Below, piece by piece: positions 15,760-24,520 of a stretch of DNA of 64,000 nt. A program made the translations under genes and the position numbers. Positions within the stretch are counted from its first letter, which is position 1, and each line of letters starts with the position of its first letter. Under the pieces are notes generated by a model. That model did no database searches. It saw only the letters and a program-made list of their open reading frames with translations, and was not told where the DNA came from. Source of the stretch: Actinomycetes bacterium (GTDB lineage Bacteria; Actinomycetota; Acidimicrobiia; Acidimicrobiales; Acidimicrobilacustridaceae); assembly GCA_029782025.1 (NCBI GenBank), contig JAKOVR010000021.1, positions 1 through 64,000 on the forward strand. Direction: 5' to 3'.

Positions 15760-17778
15760 ATGCGGCGGAACCGACCTGGTGGGCGCGGCGGCGCGTGGCG
15801 GTGGAGCATCGCGACCGCGATCGTCGCCGGCTTGCTCGCCACCGCCTGCTCGTCGACCCCGTCGGGATCATCCGCCGTGGCCGAGCGCGACTCGGGGAGC
15901 GCCAGCGGCCCCAGCGCCACCAGCCCACCGCTCCCGACCCTGACGTTCGACCAGGGGGTCGAGCTCATGGCCTCGGTGGGGCTGGCCGTCTTCGACGACG
16001 CCGAGGCGACCGACCCGCTCCGGCCGCCCGCGGGCGGACCGGCGATCGGCTACACCCGGTGGCAGGCCCAGAACCTCGTCAACGAGGTCAACGAGCGCAA
16101 CGGCCTCCGGGGCCGCGACCTCGACGCCGCCATCCCCCTCGGCGACGAGGCCCCGCCGCTCTCCTTCCTCCTGGCCGCCTGGCTCGACGTGAAGCCCACG
16201 CCCGCGGCCCGCCGGGCCGCCGAGCTGATCGGGCCCCAGGACTGGGAGCAGGCCCCCGACGTGGTGTTCCCCACCCTGGTCGTCGCCCTGTTCGTCGGCG
16301 ACGCCACGGCGGCTGCGGCCGGCGACGACACCTCGACTGCCACCGCCCCGCCGACGGCCGCTCCGGCTCCCGCTCCCGCTCCGGCGCTGCGGCCGATCGC
16401 CTACGCCGGCCCCGGCCAGGCCGGCGCCGTGTGCGGGCTGGTGGCCAACTTCGTCGACAACTCCCTCAACTGGATCGTCGGCAAGCTCACCATCGACCCG
16501 GGCGGCGGCGGCCTGGGCGGGTTCCTGGCCACCATCTGGAACACCGCCCTCCAACTGGCGAAGACCGCGGTCCAGACCATCGTCGGCCCCATCACCGACG
16601 CCGTGCTGGCCCCGATCCGCATCGCCCTGGCCGCCGTGGCCGTCGCAACCATGGTCGTGTCGTACCTCAAGCCCTGGCAGCTCCCGGTGCGGCCCACCCC
16701 GCGGGACCGGCTCCCCTACAGCATCGATGGCGACCCGCCCAACAACGGGGCCTTCGTGGCCGAGGCGAAGATCGCCGCCGGCACCGACCGCTGGCCGGCA
16801 GACCTGCTGGTCTGCGCCCAGGGGCTCGACATCACGCTGCCCGAGCTCACCGCCGCTGGCGCGCCGGTGGAGTGGAAGGTGCAGCGCAGCAAGCCCGACG
16901 CCATCGAGATCAAGACCGCCGGCCCGCCGTGGCGCACCAAGCTTGACGCCGCCAAGCGGTCGACGCTGGACTTCTCCACCGGGCACGAACCGCGCGACTG
17001 GGCCGACCGGGGCGCCCCCACCACGGCCAGCGCCTGGGTCACGGCCAAGGTGGAGCGCAAGGAGGTGACCGAGCTCACCCAACTCGTGCAGCACCTGATC
17101 GACCGCACCATCGCCCGGGTCACCGGCCCACTCAGCGGGCTCGCCAGCGCGGCCGTCCAGCCGTTCGTCGACCGGCTGATCGCCGCCGCCCGGTCCAAGC
17201 TCCCCGCGCTGCTCCACGTCGAGGGGTTCGCCCACATCATCCTCGACCACCACAAGGCCCCCGACGCCACGACCACCACGACGACCACGGCCCCGCCCTC
17301 GGCCCCCTCCGCCTGCGACCCGGCCAAGCCCCGCTTCGAGCCCGGCACGTGGCGGGGGAAGGGCACGATGGCATCGGAGCTCACGTTCCGGGGTGAAGCC
17401 ACGGCCCACACCGTCACGCCCGGCGACCTGTCGTTCGAGGTGACGGTGGCGAACGACGGGACGGTCACCGCCGGCCAATGGACCGCCACGGGCATGGTCG
17501 TGCAGCTGACGGGCTCCGCTGGCAACCAGACGGCGACCTACCTCGGGAAGGGTGCCCTCACCGGTCGGGCCGAGCGGTTGGAGATGCAGGGCGGGTTCCA
17601 GGTCTCGGTCATGGGGACGTCGATGGACGTGCCGGCAGGGGGGTACCCGATCCTCCCCGGCCAGTGCCGGGACGGGAAGCTGGTCGGCGACATCACGCCT
17701 CCGGCCGACGCCGCCCGCCAGGCCGCCGGGGTCAGCGGCGGGTTCGTGGGCCCCTTCACCGCCGAGAAGGTCGCCTGA
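15760..17778 (+). CDS. Large secreted lipoprotein of unknown function
   Basis: 672 residues from ATG at 15760. The signal segment ends VAGLLATAC (lipobox). An N-terminal region of mostly soluble character (to about 180) is followed by an Ala/Pro linker, then a hydrophobic stretch at about 220-305 (LNWIVGKLTI, LAKTAVQTIVGPITDAVLAPIRIALAAVAVATMVVSYL) that could insert in or lie on the membrane. A mixed region follows, then a Thr-rich linker (seven consecutive Thr near 507-513), and a C-terminal beta-rich domain from about 525 (FEPGTWRGKGTMASELTFRGEA). I do not recognise a family. Position 13 nt after the OmpA-like gene argues for a joint envelope role. Confidence 0.8.
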   Translation: MRRNRPGGRGGAWRWSIATAIVAGLLATACSSTPSGSSAVAERDSGSASGPSATSPPLPTLTFDQGVELMASVGLAVFDDAEATDPLRPPAGGPAIGYTRWQAQNLVNEVNERNGLRGRDLDAAIPLGDEAPPLSFLLAAWLDVKPTPAARRAAELIGPQDWEQAPDVVFPTLVVALFVGDATAAAAGDDTSTATAPPTAAPAPAPAPALRPIAYAGPGQAGAVCGLVANFVDNSLNWIVGKLTIDPGGGGLGGFLATIWNTALQLAKTAVQTIVGPITDAVLAPIRIALAAVAVATMVVSYLKPWQLPVRPTPRDRLPYSIDGDPPNNGAFVAEAKIAAGTDRWPADLLVCAQGLDITLPELTAAGAPVEWKVQRSKPDAIEIKTAGPPWRTKLDAAKRSTLDFSTGHEPRDWADRGAPTTASAWVTAKVERKEVTELTQLVQHLIDRTIARVTGPLSGLASAAVQPFVDRLIAAARSKLPALLHVEGFAHIILDHHKAPDATTTTTTTAPPSAPSACDPAKPRFEPGTWRGKGTMASELTFRGEATAHTVTPGDLSFEVTVANDGTVTAGQWTATGMVVQLTGSAGNQTATYLGKGALTGRAERLEMQGGFQVSVMGTSMDVPAGGYPILPGQCRDGKLVGDITPPADAARQAAGVSGGFVGPFTAEKVA

Positions 17779-17828
17779 CCCACCGGGTGCTTCCGCCCTG
17801 CCGCCGGGCTCTGCGAGACTGTCGGGCC

Positions 17829-18590
17829 ATGCTGCTGTCCCGCCGCACGTTCGTCGCCGCTTCCACGGCCGGGCTGGCTTCGCTCGCCGCCGCGCCGCTG
17901 GCCGGGTGCGGGCTGTTCGACAAGCACGTCGACATCCTGCTCATCGGCGACTCGATCATGAATCAGACGGCGGCCCAGGTGAAGCCCCAGCTCCGGGCCC
18001 AGAAGGGCCTCGACGACGTGTCGACCTTCGCCAAGGGTGTCAACGGGACCGGCCTCCTCACTCCGAAGCTGTTCGACTGGCAGGAGGAGGGGCGGGCGCT
18101 CGTCAACCAGTACCGGCCGGCGATCACGGTGGTGCTCTTCGTCGGCAACTACACCGAGACCGACCTCTTCATCGGGGCCGACGGCACCGAGGTGCCCGAC
18201 GACTACTCCAAGAAGTTCTACGACGAGTGGGGCCGTCAGGCCGAGATCCTCACCCGCACGCTCCAGTCGGCCAACACCATCGTGTACTGGGTGCTCCCCC
18301 CTCCGTTCATCGGCGACGAGGGCAAGCGCCGCGAGGGCCTGCTGCGCGACACCTACGTGCAGCTGGCCCAACGCATCCCCGGCGTCGGCCTGATCGACGG
18401 CCGGCAGGCCCTGGCCGACGCCAAGGGCGACTTCACCTGGAACCTGCCCGGGGCCGACGGCAAGCCCGTCCAGGTCCGGGCCGCCGACAGCGTCCACCTC
18501 ACCGAGGCCGGCGGCGAGCGCATGGCCCGCGAGATCGCCTTCGCCATCGGGCCCCGCCTGCTGGACATCCGGCGCCAGAACGCCCGGTGA
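17829..18590 (+). CDS. SGNH-hydrolase-like secreted protein
   Basis: 253 residues. N-terminus MLLSRRTFVAASTAG resembles a Tat signal, and the hydrophobic part ends PLAGC, so it is probably an exported lipoprotein. The SGNH block I is LLIGDSIMNQ (Ser nucleophile in GDS) and block V is RAADSVHLTEAGGERMA (Asp and His). Block III is degenerate (VVLFVGNYTETD). This pattern fits DUF459/SGNH enzymes that deacetylate or deacylate cell-wall glycans and lipids. The GTGA overlap with the phosphoesterase gene shows translational coupling. Confidence 0.82.
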   Translation: MLLSRRTFVAASTAGLASLAAAPLAGCGLFDKHVDILLIGDSIMNQTAAQVKPQLRAQKGLDDVSTFAKGVNGTGLLTPKLFDWQEEGRALVNQYRPAITVVLFVGNYTETDLFIGADGTEVPDDYSKKFYDEWGRQAEILTRTLQSANTIVYWVLPPPFIGDEGKRREGLLRDTYVQLAQRIPGVGLIDGRQALADAKGDFTWNLPGADGKPVQVRAADSVHLTEAGGERMAREIAFAIGPRLLDIRRQNAR

Positions 18591-19807
18591 GCCACCCCTC
18601 GCTCTGGGCCTTCGCCGTCGAGCCCGACCGCGTCCAGGTGACGTGGCGGCACCTCGGGGCCGGACCGGCCCGCTTCACCGCCGGCGAGGTCGAGGTGTCG
18701 ACCGAGCTCGCGCCAGGGCCGGGCGCCCTCACGATCACCGGCCTGCCCGCCGACCGGGCGCTCTCGGTGCGGGTGGAGCCGTCGGGCCGCGGCGCCGACC
18801 GACGGCCGACCGAGGCCGCCTTCCGCACGCCGCCGGCGCTCCCTGGCCCTGAGCTTTGCCGGTTCGCCACCGTGTCGGACCTGCACCTCGGCGAGCACCG
18901 CTTCGGCTACTTCGGGACGATGCACGAGCACGGGGACCACGACGAGCCGTACTCGGTCCGGGCCACCAGCGCCGCGCTGCAGGCGGCGCTGGCGTGGGGG
19001 GCGGACGCCATCGTGTTCAAGGGCGACCTGACGGCCAGCGGCCGGCCGGACCAGTGGAAGCTGGTCCGCCGGTTCGTGTCCTCCGTCCCGGTTCCGGTTC
19101 TGCTGATCCCGGGCAACCACGACAACCACCACCCCGACGAGGCCGGGCGGACGGCCGCTCGGTGGGTCCTGTGGTTGCTGTCGGGCGGGCCGATCCGCCG
19201 GCTCGTCGGGCCGGCCCGCACCGGCGGGGCGGTGAGCGGCGACGAAGGGCTCGCCATCGCCGGTCACCCGATGCCCGGTCCGGTCGTCAGCCACGACCTC
19301 CCCGGCGTGCGCCTCGTGGCCTTCGACAGCACGGTGAGGCACCGCCACATCGGGAGCGCCGAGGCCGCCCGGGAGGCGCTGCTGGCCCAGGCCGCCGACG
19401 CCGCCGCCGAGGGCAGGGCATTGTGGGTGGCGGGCCACCACCCGGCGATGCGCTTCGACGTTCCCCTCTTCTGGCCTCCGGGCATACCCGGGTCGCAGGC
19501 CCGATCGCTGCTGGCCGACCTCCGGCGCCGGAACCCCCGGGTGGTGTACACCGCAGGGCACACGCACCGGAACCGGCGCTACGAGCGCGCCGGCGTCACC
19601 TGCACCGAGGTGGGGTCGCCGAAGGACTACCCGGGGACCTGGGCTGGCTACGTCGTGCACGAACACGGCATCCGTCAGGTCGTCTACCGCGTTGACGACC
19701 CCGACGTGCTGCCGTGGCTCGACCGGTCGCGGGGGGCGGCGTTCGGCCTGTGGGGCCGCTGGAGCCCAGGACGGATCGAGGACCGCTGCTTCACCCTGCC
19801 CTGGTGA
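18587..19807 (+). CDS. Calcineurin-like metallophosphoesterase
   Basis: 406 residues from a GTG that overlaps the upstream TGA. The N-terminal 90 residues look like a fibronectin/purple-acid-phosphatase-type beta domain (WAFAVEPDRVQVTWRHLGAG). The catalytic domain shows the ordered metal-binding motifs VSDLHLGEH (D-x-H), FKGDLTASG (GD), LIPGNHDNHH (GNHD), VAGHHPAM and TAGHTHRN (GHxH). It would hydrolyse a phosphodiester or phosphomonoester using two metal ions. No signal peptide is evident although its neighbour is exported. The physiological substrate is unknown. Confidence 0.88.
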   Translation: MSHPSLWAFAVEPDRVQVTWRHLGAGPARFTAGEVEVSTELAPGPGALTITGLPADRALSVRVEPSGRGADRRPTEAAFRTPPALPGPELCRFATVSDLHLGEHRFGYFGTMHEHGDHDEPYSVRATSAALQAALAWGADAIVFKGDLTASGRPDQWKLVRRFVSSVPVPVLLIPGNHDNHHPDEAGRTAARWVLWLLSGGPIRRLVGPARTGGAVSGDEGLAIAGHPMPGPVVSHDLPGVRLVAFDSTVRHRHIGSAEAAREALLAQAADAAAEGRALWVAGHHPAMRFDVPLFWPPGIPGSQARSLLADLRRRNPRVVYTAGHTHRNRRYERAGVTCTEVGSPKDYPGTWAGYVVHEHGIRQVVYRVDDPDVLPWLDRSRGAAFGLWGRWSPGRIEDRCFTLPW

Positions 19808-19840
19808 CCGGCCGCCGGCGGTCCGACGGCGAGGTGGCGG

Positions 19841-20413
19841 TCAGGCGCCCGGGAGGGCAGCCGGACCGAACAGGTCGGCAAGGAGGCGGCTCATCGCCGC
19901 GCTGCCGGCGGTGGTGAGGTGGATGCCGTCGCTCCCGACCAGGCCCGGGGTGGAGCGGGTGACCGCGGCCCAGTCGGCCACGTAGACGTTGGGATGGGTG
20001 GCGGCGAGCTGCCAGATCGTCTGGTTGGCCGTGGCGTAGTACCAGCGGCTCTCGTTGAGGGTGACGACGACCACGGCGTCGGCGTCGGCCAGCTCGTCGA
20101 GGATGGCGGCCAGCCGGGCCCGGTAGGTGGCGGGATCGCCGGCGTCGTTGTAGCCGGACTCGATGATGAACCGGCTGTTGGCGCCCCGCCGGGCCCGGAC
20201 CACGGCCAGGGCCTCGTCGGTGGGACGGCCGACCCGGGCGTCGACGGTGGTGCTCCAGCCCTCGGCGTCGAGGGCCGACTGCACGGCCGGACCGGCACCG
20301 ACGGTGACCGAGTCACCGACCATCAGGACCTGGTTGCCACAAGCGGTGAGGAGGACGGTGATGGCGGCGACCAACGAGGCCGCGCCCAGCCGCCGTACGG
20401 GCGTTCGAACCAT
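19841..20413 (-). CDS. SGNH-hydrolase-like lipoprotein, short
   Basis: 190 residues from ATG at 20413; an alternative ATG at 20422 adds three residues. The inner start is preferred because TACCAT at 20421-20426 lies 7 nt upstream, the leaderless spacing used elsewhere here. The signal ends ITVLLTAC (lipobox). SGNH block I is LMVGDSVTVGAG, block III is ESGYNDAGD, and block V is VGSDGIHLTTAGSAAM with the catalytic Asp and His. The mature protein is therefore a compact exported esterase or deacetylase. It converges with the phosphoesterase gene. Confidence 0.85.
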   Translation of the reverse strand: MVRTPVRRLGAASLVAAITVLLTACGNQVLMVGDSVTVGAGPAVQSALDAEGWSTTVDARVGRPTDEALAVVRARRGANSRFIIESGYNDAGDPATYRARLAAILDELADADAVVVVTLNESRWYYATANQTIWQLAATHPNVYVADWAAVTRSTPGLVGSDGIHLTTAGSAAMSRLLADLFGPAALPGA

Positions 20414-20450
20414 GGACGGCATGGTAGCCGCCGGTTCGCAACAATTGCAA

Positions 20451-21422
20451 TCATTCCGTAACAGTCGGGGCCGAGGCCCGCAAGCTGGCGACGACGGTGA
20501 CGAGCAGCACGACGGCGATGACCGAGAGCGACAACAGGGTCGGGATGTGGAGCCCCAGGCCGGCGGCCAGCAGCATCTTGGCGCCGACGAAGGCCAGGAT
20601 GATCCCGAGCCCGATGTGCAGGTACACCAGGCGGTCCTGGGCCCCGGCGAGCAGGAAGTACAGCGCCCGCAGCCCGAGGATGGCGAAGGCGTTGGAGCTC
20701 AGCACGACGAACTGCGACCGGCTCACCGCCAGGATGGCGGGGATGGAGTCGACGGCGAACACGACGTCGGTGGCCTCGACCATGACGAGCACGACGAAGA
20801 GCGGGGTCACCCAGCGGATGCCGTCGCGTCGCACGAAGAAGTGGTGGTCGACGTAGTCGGGCGTGACGTTGAGCCGGCGCCGCATCAGCTTCAGGACCGG
20901 GTTGCGCTCGGGATGGACCTCGCCCTCCTCGTGCGTGGCGACCCGCCAAGCCGTGAACACCAGGAAGGCGCCGAACACGAACATCAGCCAGGAGAGGCGG
21001 TCGAGCAGGGCGACGCCCACGAACACGAAGATGGCGCGCAGGGCCAGGGCGCCGAAGATCCCCCAGAAGAGCACGCGGTGCTGGAGGTGTCGAGGGACGG
21101 CGAAGTAGCCGAGGAGCACGGCCCACACGAACACGTTGTCGACCGACAGCGACTTCTCGATCACGTACCCGGTCAGGTACTGGGTGGCGGCATCACCGCC
21201 GAGGCCCCACCACACCAGGCCGGAGAACGCGAGCCCGATGGCGATCCAGAACGCGCTCGAGCGGGCGGCCTCGCGGAACCCGATCTCGTGGTTCTCCCGG
21301 TGGAACACGAGGAGGTCGAGCAACAGGAGGAGGGCGACCAAGGCGACGAAGGCCAGCCACATCCACGCCGGCACGGCGATGTCGGCGCCCGGCACCGCAT
21401 CGTTCGCAGTGGCGAGGAGCAC
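20451..21422 (-). CDS. TerC family integral membrane protein
   Basis: 323 residues from GTG. About eight or nine membrane helices with the TerC signatures FREAARSSAFWIAIGLAFS, EKSLSVDNVFVWAVLLGYF and VVFAVDSIPAILAVSRSQFVVLSSNAFAILGLRALYF. The acidic residues in these membrane motifs are conserved in TerC/Alx proteins, which have been linked to metal (manganese) export and tellurite resistance. Length is normal. Nothing in the neighbourhood points to a specific ion. It is followed after about 40 nt by the short SGNH lipoprotein gene on the same strand. Confidence 0.9.
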   Translation of the reverse strand: MLLATANDAVPGADIAVPAWMWLAFVALVALLLLLDLLVFHRENHEIGFREAARSSAFWIAIGLAFSGLVWWGLGGDAATQYLTGYVIEKSLSVDNVFVWAVLLGYFAVPRHLQHRVLFWGIFGALALRAIFVFVGVALLDRLSWLMFVFGAFLVFTAWRVATHEEGEVHPERNPVLKLMRRRLNVTPDYVDHHFFVRRDGIRWVTPLFVVLVMVEATDVVFAVDSIPAILAVSRSQFVVLSSNAFAILGLRALYFLLAGAQDRLVYLHIGLGIILAFVGAKMLLAAGLGLHIPTLLSLSVIAVVLLVTVVASLRASAPTVTE

Positions 21423-21477
21423 GCCGGTTGTCTAGCACGGGATCCCCACCGGGCCGCCGCGTGCCCGCTCCTCCGCC

Positions 21478-21483
21478 TACGAT
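21478..21483 (+). promoter_or_regulatory. -10-like element, leaderless start
   Basis: TACGAT, 6 nt before GTG at 21490. The same hexamer and spacing precede the gene at 62748. Confidence 0.45.
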
Positions 21484-21489
21484 CCGAGG

Positions 21490-22323
21490 GTGCCCCCCGG
21501 CGACGAGATCTCGACCAACCTGGCCGACCTCACCCAGGCCCAGCGGGACGAGCTCAAGGCCCACCTCGCCCGTGAGGGGATCGGCGGCCGCTGGCTCGGC
21601 TTCGAGCTCACCATCGCCGCCGACGACGAGCCCCGCGCCACCGCCCTGATCCAGGCCGTCCGCGCCGGCACGGCACCCTTGGCCGGGCCACCGCCGGCGC
21701 CGGCCGGTGGCCCGTTCCCCATCCCGCCCGTCCCGCCGTCGACGTCCGGCCCGCAGGCGCCGTGGTCGCCGGGGGCCGGGACCAGCGCCGCGAGCACAGC
21801 AGGCCCCACGCCGTCCCCGGGGCCCAACCCCTACCCCGGCGCCGCGACCTACCCCGGCGCCGCGGCCTACCCCGGCGCCGCGGCCTACCCCGGCCCCACG
21901 CCGTACCCCGGTCCCCCGGCGGGCGGCCCGCCCGGACCCTACGGTCCCCCCGGTCCGTACGGGCCACCGGCCGGCTACGGCGCCGGGTACCCGGGGGGCT
22001 ACCCGGTCGGACCGGCGGGCTACGGGTACGGCTACGGCCCGAGCGCCTCCAACTCCGACGCCACGGCCGCGCTCGTCATGGGCATCGGGGCGTTCGTGTC
22101 CAACCTCGTGTGCGGGCTCTTCGGGATCCCCCTGGCGGCCTTCGCCATCCATCGCGGGCGCAGGGCCCGGCACACCATCGACGCCACGGGCGGTTGGCAG
22201 ACCGGGCGGGGCCAGGCGCTGGCCGGCGAGATCCTGGGGTGGGTGTACCTCGGCATCATCGTCGTCGTGATCCTGGCCGTCGCCGTGATCGCCCTCGCCG
22301 GGTCCTCGTCCGGCTATCGCTGA
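21490..22323 (+). CDS. Pro/Gly/Tyr-rich membrane protein, DUF4190-like C-terminus
   Basis: 277 residues from GTG. An N-terminal segment of about 55 residues (LTQAQRDELKAHLAREGIGGRWLGFELTIAADDEPRATALI) is predicted soluble. A long low-complexity region (about 65-190) rich in Pro, Gly, Tyr and Ala follows, with tandem YPGAA/T units. Two C-terminal membrane helices (LVMGIGAFVSNLVCGLFGIPLAAFAI and GWVYLGIIVVVILAVAVIALAG) flank HRGRRARHTIDATGGWQTGRGQALAGEILG, the pattern of DUF4190 proteins. The function of that family is not established. The repeats are encoded by an 18-bp tandem at 21832-21903. Confidence 0.85.
   Translation: MPPGDEISTNLADLTQAQRDELKAHLAREGIGGRWLGFELTIAADDEPRATALIQAVRAGTAPLAGPPPAPAGGPFPIPPVPPSTSGPQAPWSPGAGTSAASTAGPTPSPGPNPYPGAATYPGAAAYPGAAAYPGPTPYPGPPAGGPPGPYGPPGPYGPPAGYGAGYPGGYPVGPAGYGYGYGPSASNSDATAALVMGIGAFVSNLVCGLFGIPLAAFAIHRGRRARHTIDATGGWQTGRGQALAGEILGWVYLGIIVVVILAVAVIALAGSSSGYR
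21832..21903 (+). repeat. Four tandem 18-bp repeats in coding sequence
   Basis: Unit TACCCCGGCGCCGCGGCC, with copies 1 and 4 slightly diverged, encoding Tyr-Pro-Gly-Ala-Ala-Ala/Thr blocks. Frame-preserving. Confidence 0.8.
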
Positions 22324-22341
22324 GCCCCCCGGAGCCACTCC

Positions 22342-22347
22342 TAGACT
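22342..22347 (+). promoter_or_regulatory. -10-like element of glgX
   Basis: TAGACT, 7 nt before the ATG at 22355 with no ribosome-binding site in the C-rich spacer, implying a leaderless glgX transcript. Confidence 0.45.
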
Positions 22348-22354
22348 GCCCCCC

Positions 22355-24520
22355 ATGCAGATGTGGCCCGGCCAGGGCTTCCCGTTGGGTGCCACCTACG
22401 ACGGCAACGGCACCAACTTCTCGGTGTTCTCCGAGGTGGCCGACCGGGTCGAGCTCTGCCTGTTCGGGGACGACGGCACCGAGGTCCGTCACGAGCTGCC
22501 CGAGTCCACCGGGTACATCCACCACGGCTACCTGCCGGGCGTGCAGCCCGGGCAGCGCTACGGCTTTCGCGTCCACGGGCCGTGGGACCCGGCCCATGGT
22601 CTGATCTGCAACCCCAACAAGCTGCTGCTCGACCCCTACGCCAAGGCGGTGGAGGGGGAGGTCCGCTGGTCCGAGGCCGTGTTCCCGTACCACTTCGCCA
22701 CCGGACCCGACGGGCCGGCCAACGACGCCGACAGCGCGCCGTTCGTCCCCACCGCCGTGGTCACGAGCCCGTTCTTCGACTGGGCCGACGACCGGCACCC
22801 CCGCACCGCGTGGCACGAGACGGTCGTGTACGAGACCCACGTCCGGGGGCTCACCATGCGCCACCCCGACGTTCCCGAGGAGCTCCGCGGCACCTACGCC
22901 GGCCTGTGCACGCCCGCCATCGTGAAGCACTTCCAGCGCCTCGGTGTCACGGCGGTCGAGCTCATGCCCGTGCACCAGTTCATCCACGACCACCGCCTGT
23001 TCGAGCTCGGCCTCAACAACTACTGGGGCTACAACTCCATCGCCTACCTCGCCCCCCACAACGCCTACGCGTCCTACGGGCAGCGAGGCCAGCAGGTCCA
23101 GGAGTTCAAGCAGATGGTCAAGACCCTCCACCGCGAGGGGATCGAGGTCATCCTCGACGTCGTCTACAACCACACCGCCGAGGGCGACCACAGCGGCCCG
23201 ATGCTCGGCTTCAAGGGCATCGACAACCCGGCCTACTACCGGCTCGACGCCGCCGACCCCCGCCGCTACGTGGACTACACGGGCACGGGCAACAGCCTGA
23301 ACATGCGCCACCCGCACGTGCTGCAGCTGGTGATGGACAGCCTGCGCTACTGGGTGCTCGAGATGCACGTCGACGGGTTCCGCTTCGACCTGGCCGCCAC
23401 CCTCGCCCGAGAGCTGCACGACGTCGACAAGCTCTCGTCGTTCTTCGACCTCATCCAGCAAGATCCGGTGGTCAGCCAGGTGAAGCTCATCGCCGAGCCG
23501 TGGGACGTCGGCGAAGGCGGCTACCAGGTCGGCAACTTCCCGCCGCTGTGGTCGGAGTGGAACGGCAAGTACCGCGACGAGGTGCGCGACTTCTGGCGGG
23601 GGGCCGACCACACCGTCGCCGAGTTCGGCTACCGCTTCACGGGATCGTCCGACCTCTACGAGTCCAACGGTCGCACGCCCTCGGCCTCCATCAACTTCAT
23701 CACGTGCCACGACGGGTTCACCCTGACCGATCTCGTGACCTACAACCACAAGCACAACGAGGCCAACGGCGAGGAGGGCAAGGACGGCGCCGACGACAAC
23801 CGGTCGTGGAACTGCGGCGTCGAGGGCCCGACCACCGATGCCGAGGTGCAGGCGCTGCGCCGGCGCCAGCGCCGCAACCTGCTCACCACGCTGTTCCTGT
23901 CACAGGGCGTGCCCATGCTCCTCGGCGGCGACGAGATCGGCCGCACCCAGCTCGGCAACAACAACGCCTACAACCAGGACACCGAGGTGTCCTGGTACGA
24001 CTGGGCCGCCTGCGACGATGCGCTCATGGAGTTCGTCCGGCGGTTGGCCAAGTTCCGCCGCCGCCACCCGGTGTTCCGCCGCCGCCGCTGGTTCCAGGGC
24101 CGGGCCATCGCCGGGGAGCTGGCCGACATCGCCTGGTACGCCCCCGAGGGGCGCCAGATGAACGAAGCCGATTGGCAGGTGTCCTACGCCCGTTCGATCG
24201 TCGTCTTCCTCAACGGCGACGCCATCCCGACCCCCGGGCCCCAGGGCGAGCGGATCTTCGACGACAGCTTCCTCGTGGTCTTCAACGCCTCGGACGGCCC
24301 GCTGGAGGTCGTGCTCCCCGACGTCCCGGCCGCCGCCACCACGCCGTGGCTGACCGTCCTCGACACCACGCCCGACGACCCCGACCGGGGCCTCCCGCGC
24401 GAACCGGTGGTGGCGATCGCGCTCAACCACACCGGCGACACCATCGAGGTCGGCGCCCGATCGGTGCGGGTGCTGCGCCTCGACCACCCAGCGATGGCCG
24501 GCTTCCGGGCCCCGTTGTGA
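22355..24520 (+). CDS. glgX: Glycogen debranching enzyme GlgX (GH13, isoamylase type)
   Basis: 721 residues, full length. It hydrolyses alpha-1,6 branch points of glycogen or its limit dextrins in the cytoplasm. The N-terminal CBM48 domain starts PLGATYDGNGTNFSVFSEVADRVELCLF. The GH13 barrel carries the nucleophile Asp345 in DGFRFDLA, the acid/base Glu381 in LIAEPWDVGEGGYQVG and the third carboxylate Asp453 in TCHDGFTLTDLV. ETHVRGLT and NYWGYNSIAYLAPH are typical GlgX segments. The gene is separated from, and opposite to, the GlgE operon (28768-37732), but serves the same polymer. The following GT-C gene overlaps its stop (GTGA). Confidence 0.95.
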   Translation: MQMWPGQGFPLGATYDGNGTNFSVFSEVADRVELCLFGDDGTEVRHELPESTGYIHHGYLPGVQPGQRYGFRVHGPWDPAHGLICNPNKLLLDPYAKAVEGEVRWSEAVFPYHFATGPDGPANDADSAPFVPTAVVTSPFFDWADDRHPRTAWHETVVYETHVRGLTMRHPDVPEELRGTYAGLCTPAIVKHFQRLGVTAVELMPVHQFIHDHRLFELGLNNYWGYNSIAYLAPHNAYASYGQRGQQVQEFKQMVKTLHREGIEVILDVVYNHTAEGDHSGPMLGFKGIDNPAYYRLDAADPRRYVDYTGTGNSLNMRHPHVLQLVMDSLRYWVLEMHVDGFRFDLAATLARELHDVDKLSSFFDLIQQDPVVSQVKLIAEPWDVGEGGYQVGNFPPLWSEWNGKYRDEVRDFWRGADHTVAEFGYRFTGSSDLYESNGRTPSASINFITCHDGFTLTDLVTYNHKHNEANGEEGKDGADDNRSWNCGVEGPTTDAEVQALRRRQRRNLLTTLFLSQGVPMLLGGDEIGRTQLGNNNAYNQDTEVSWYDWAACDDALMEFVRRLAKFRRRHPVFRRRRWFQGRAIAGELADIAWYAPEGRQMNEADWQVSYARSIVVFLNGDAIPTPGPQGERIFDDSFLVVFNASDGPLEVVLPDVPAAATTPWLTVLDTTPDDPDRGLPREPVVAIALNHTGDTIEVGARSVRVLRLDHPAMAGFRAPL

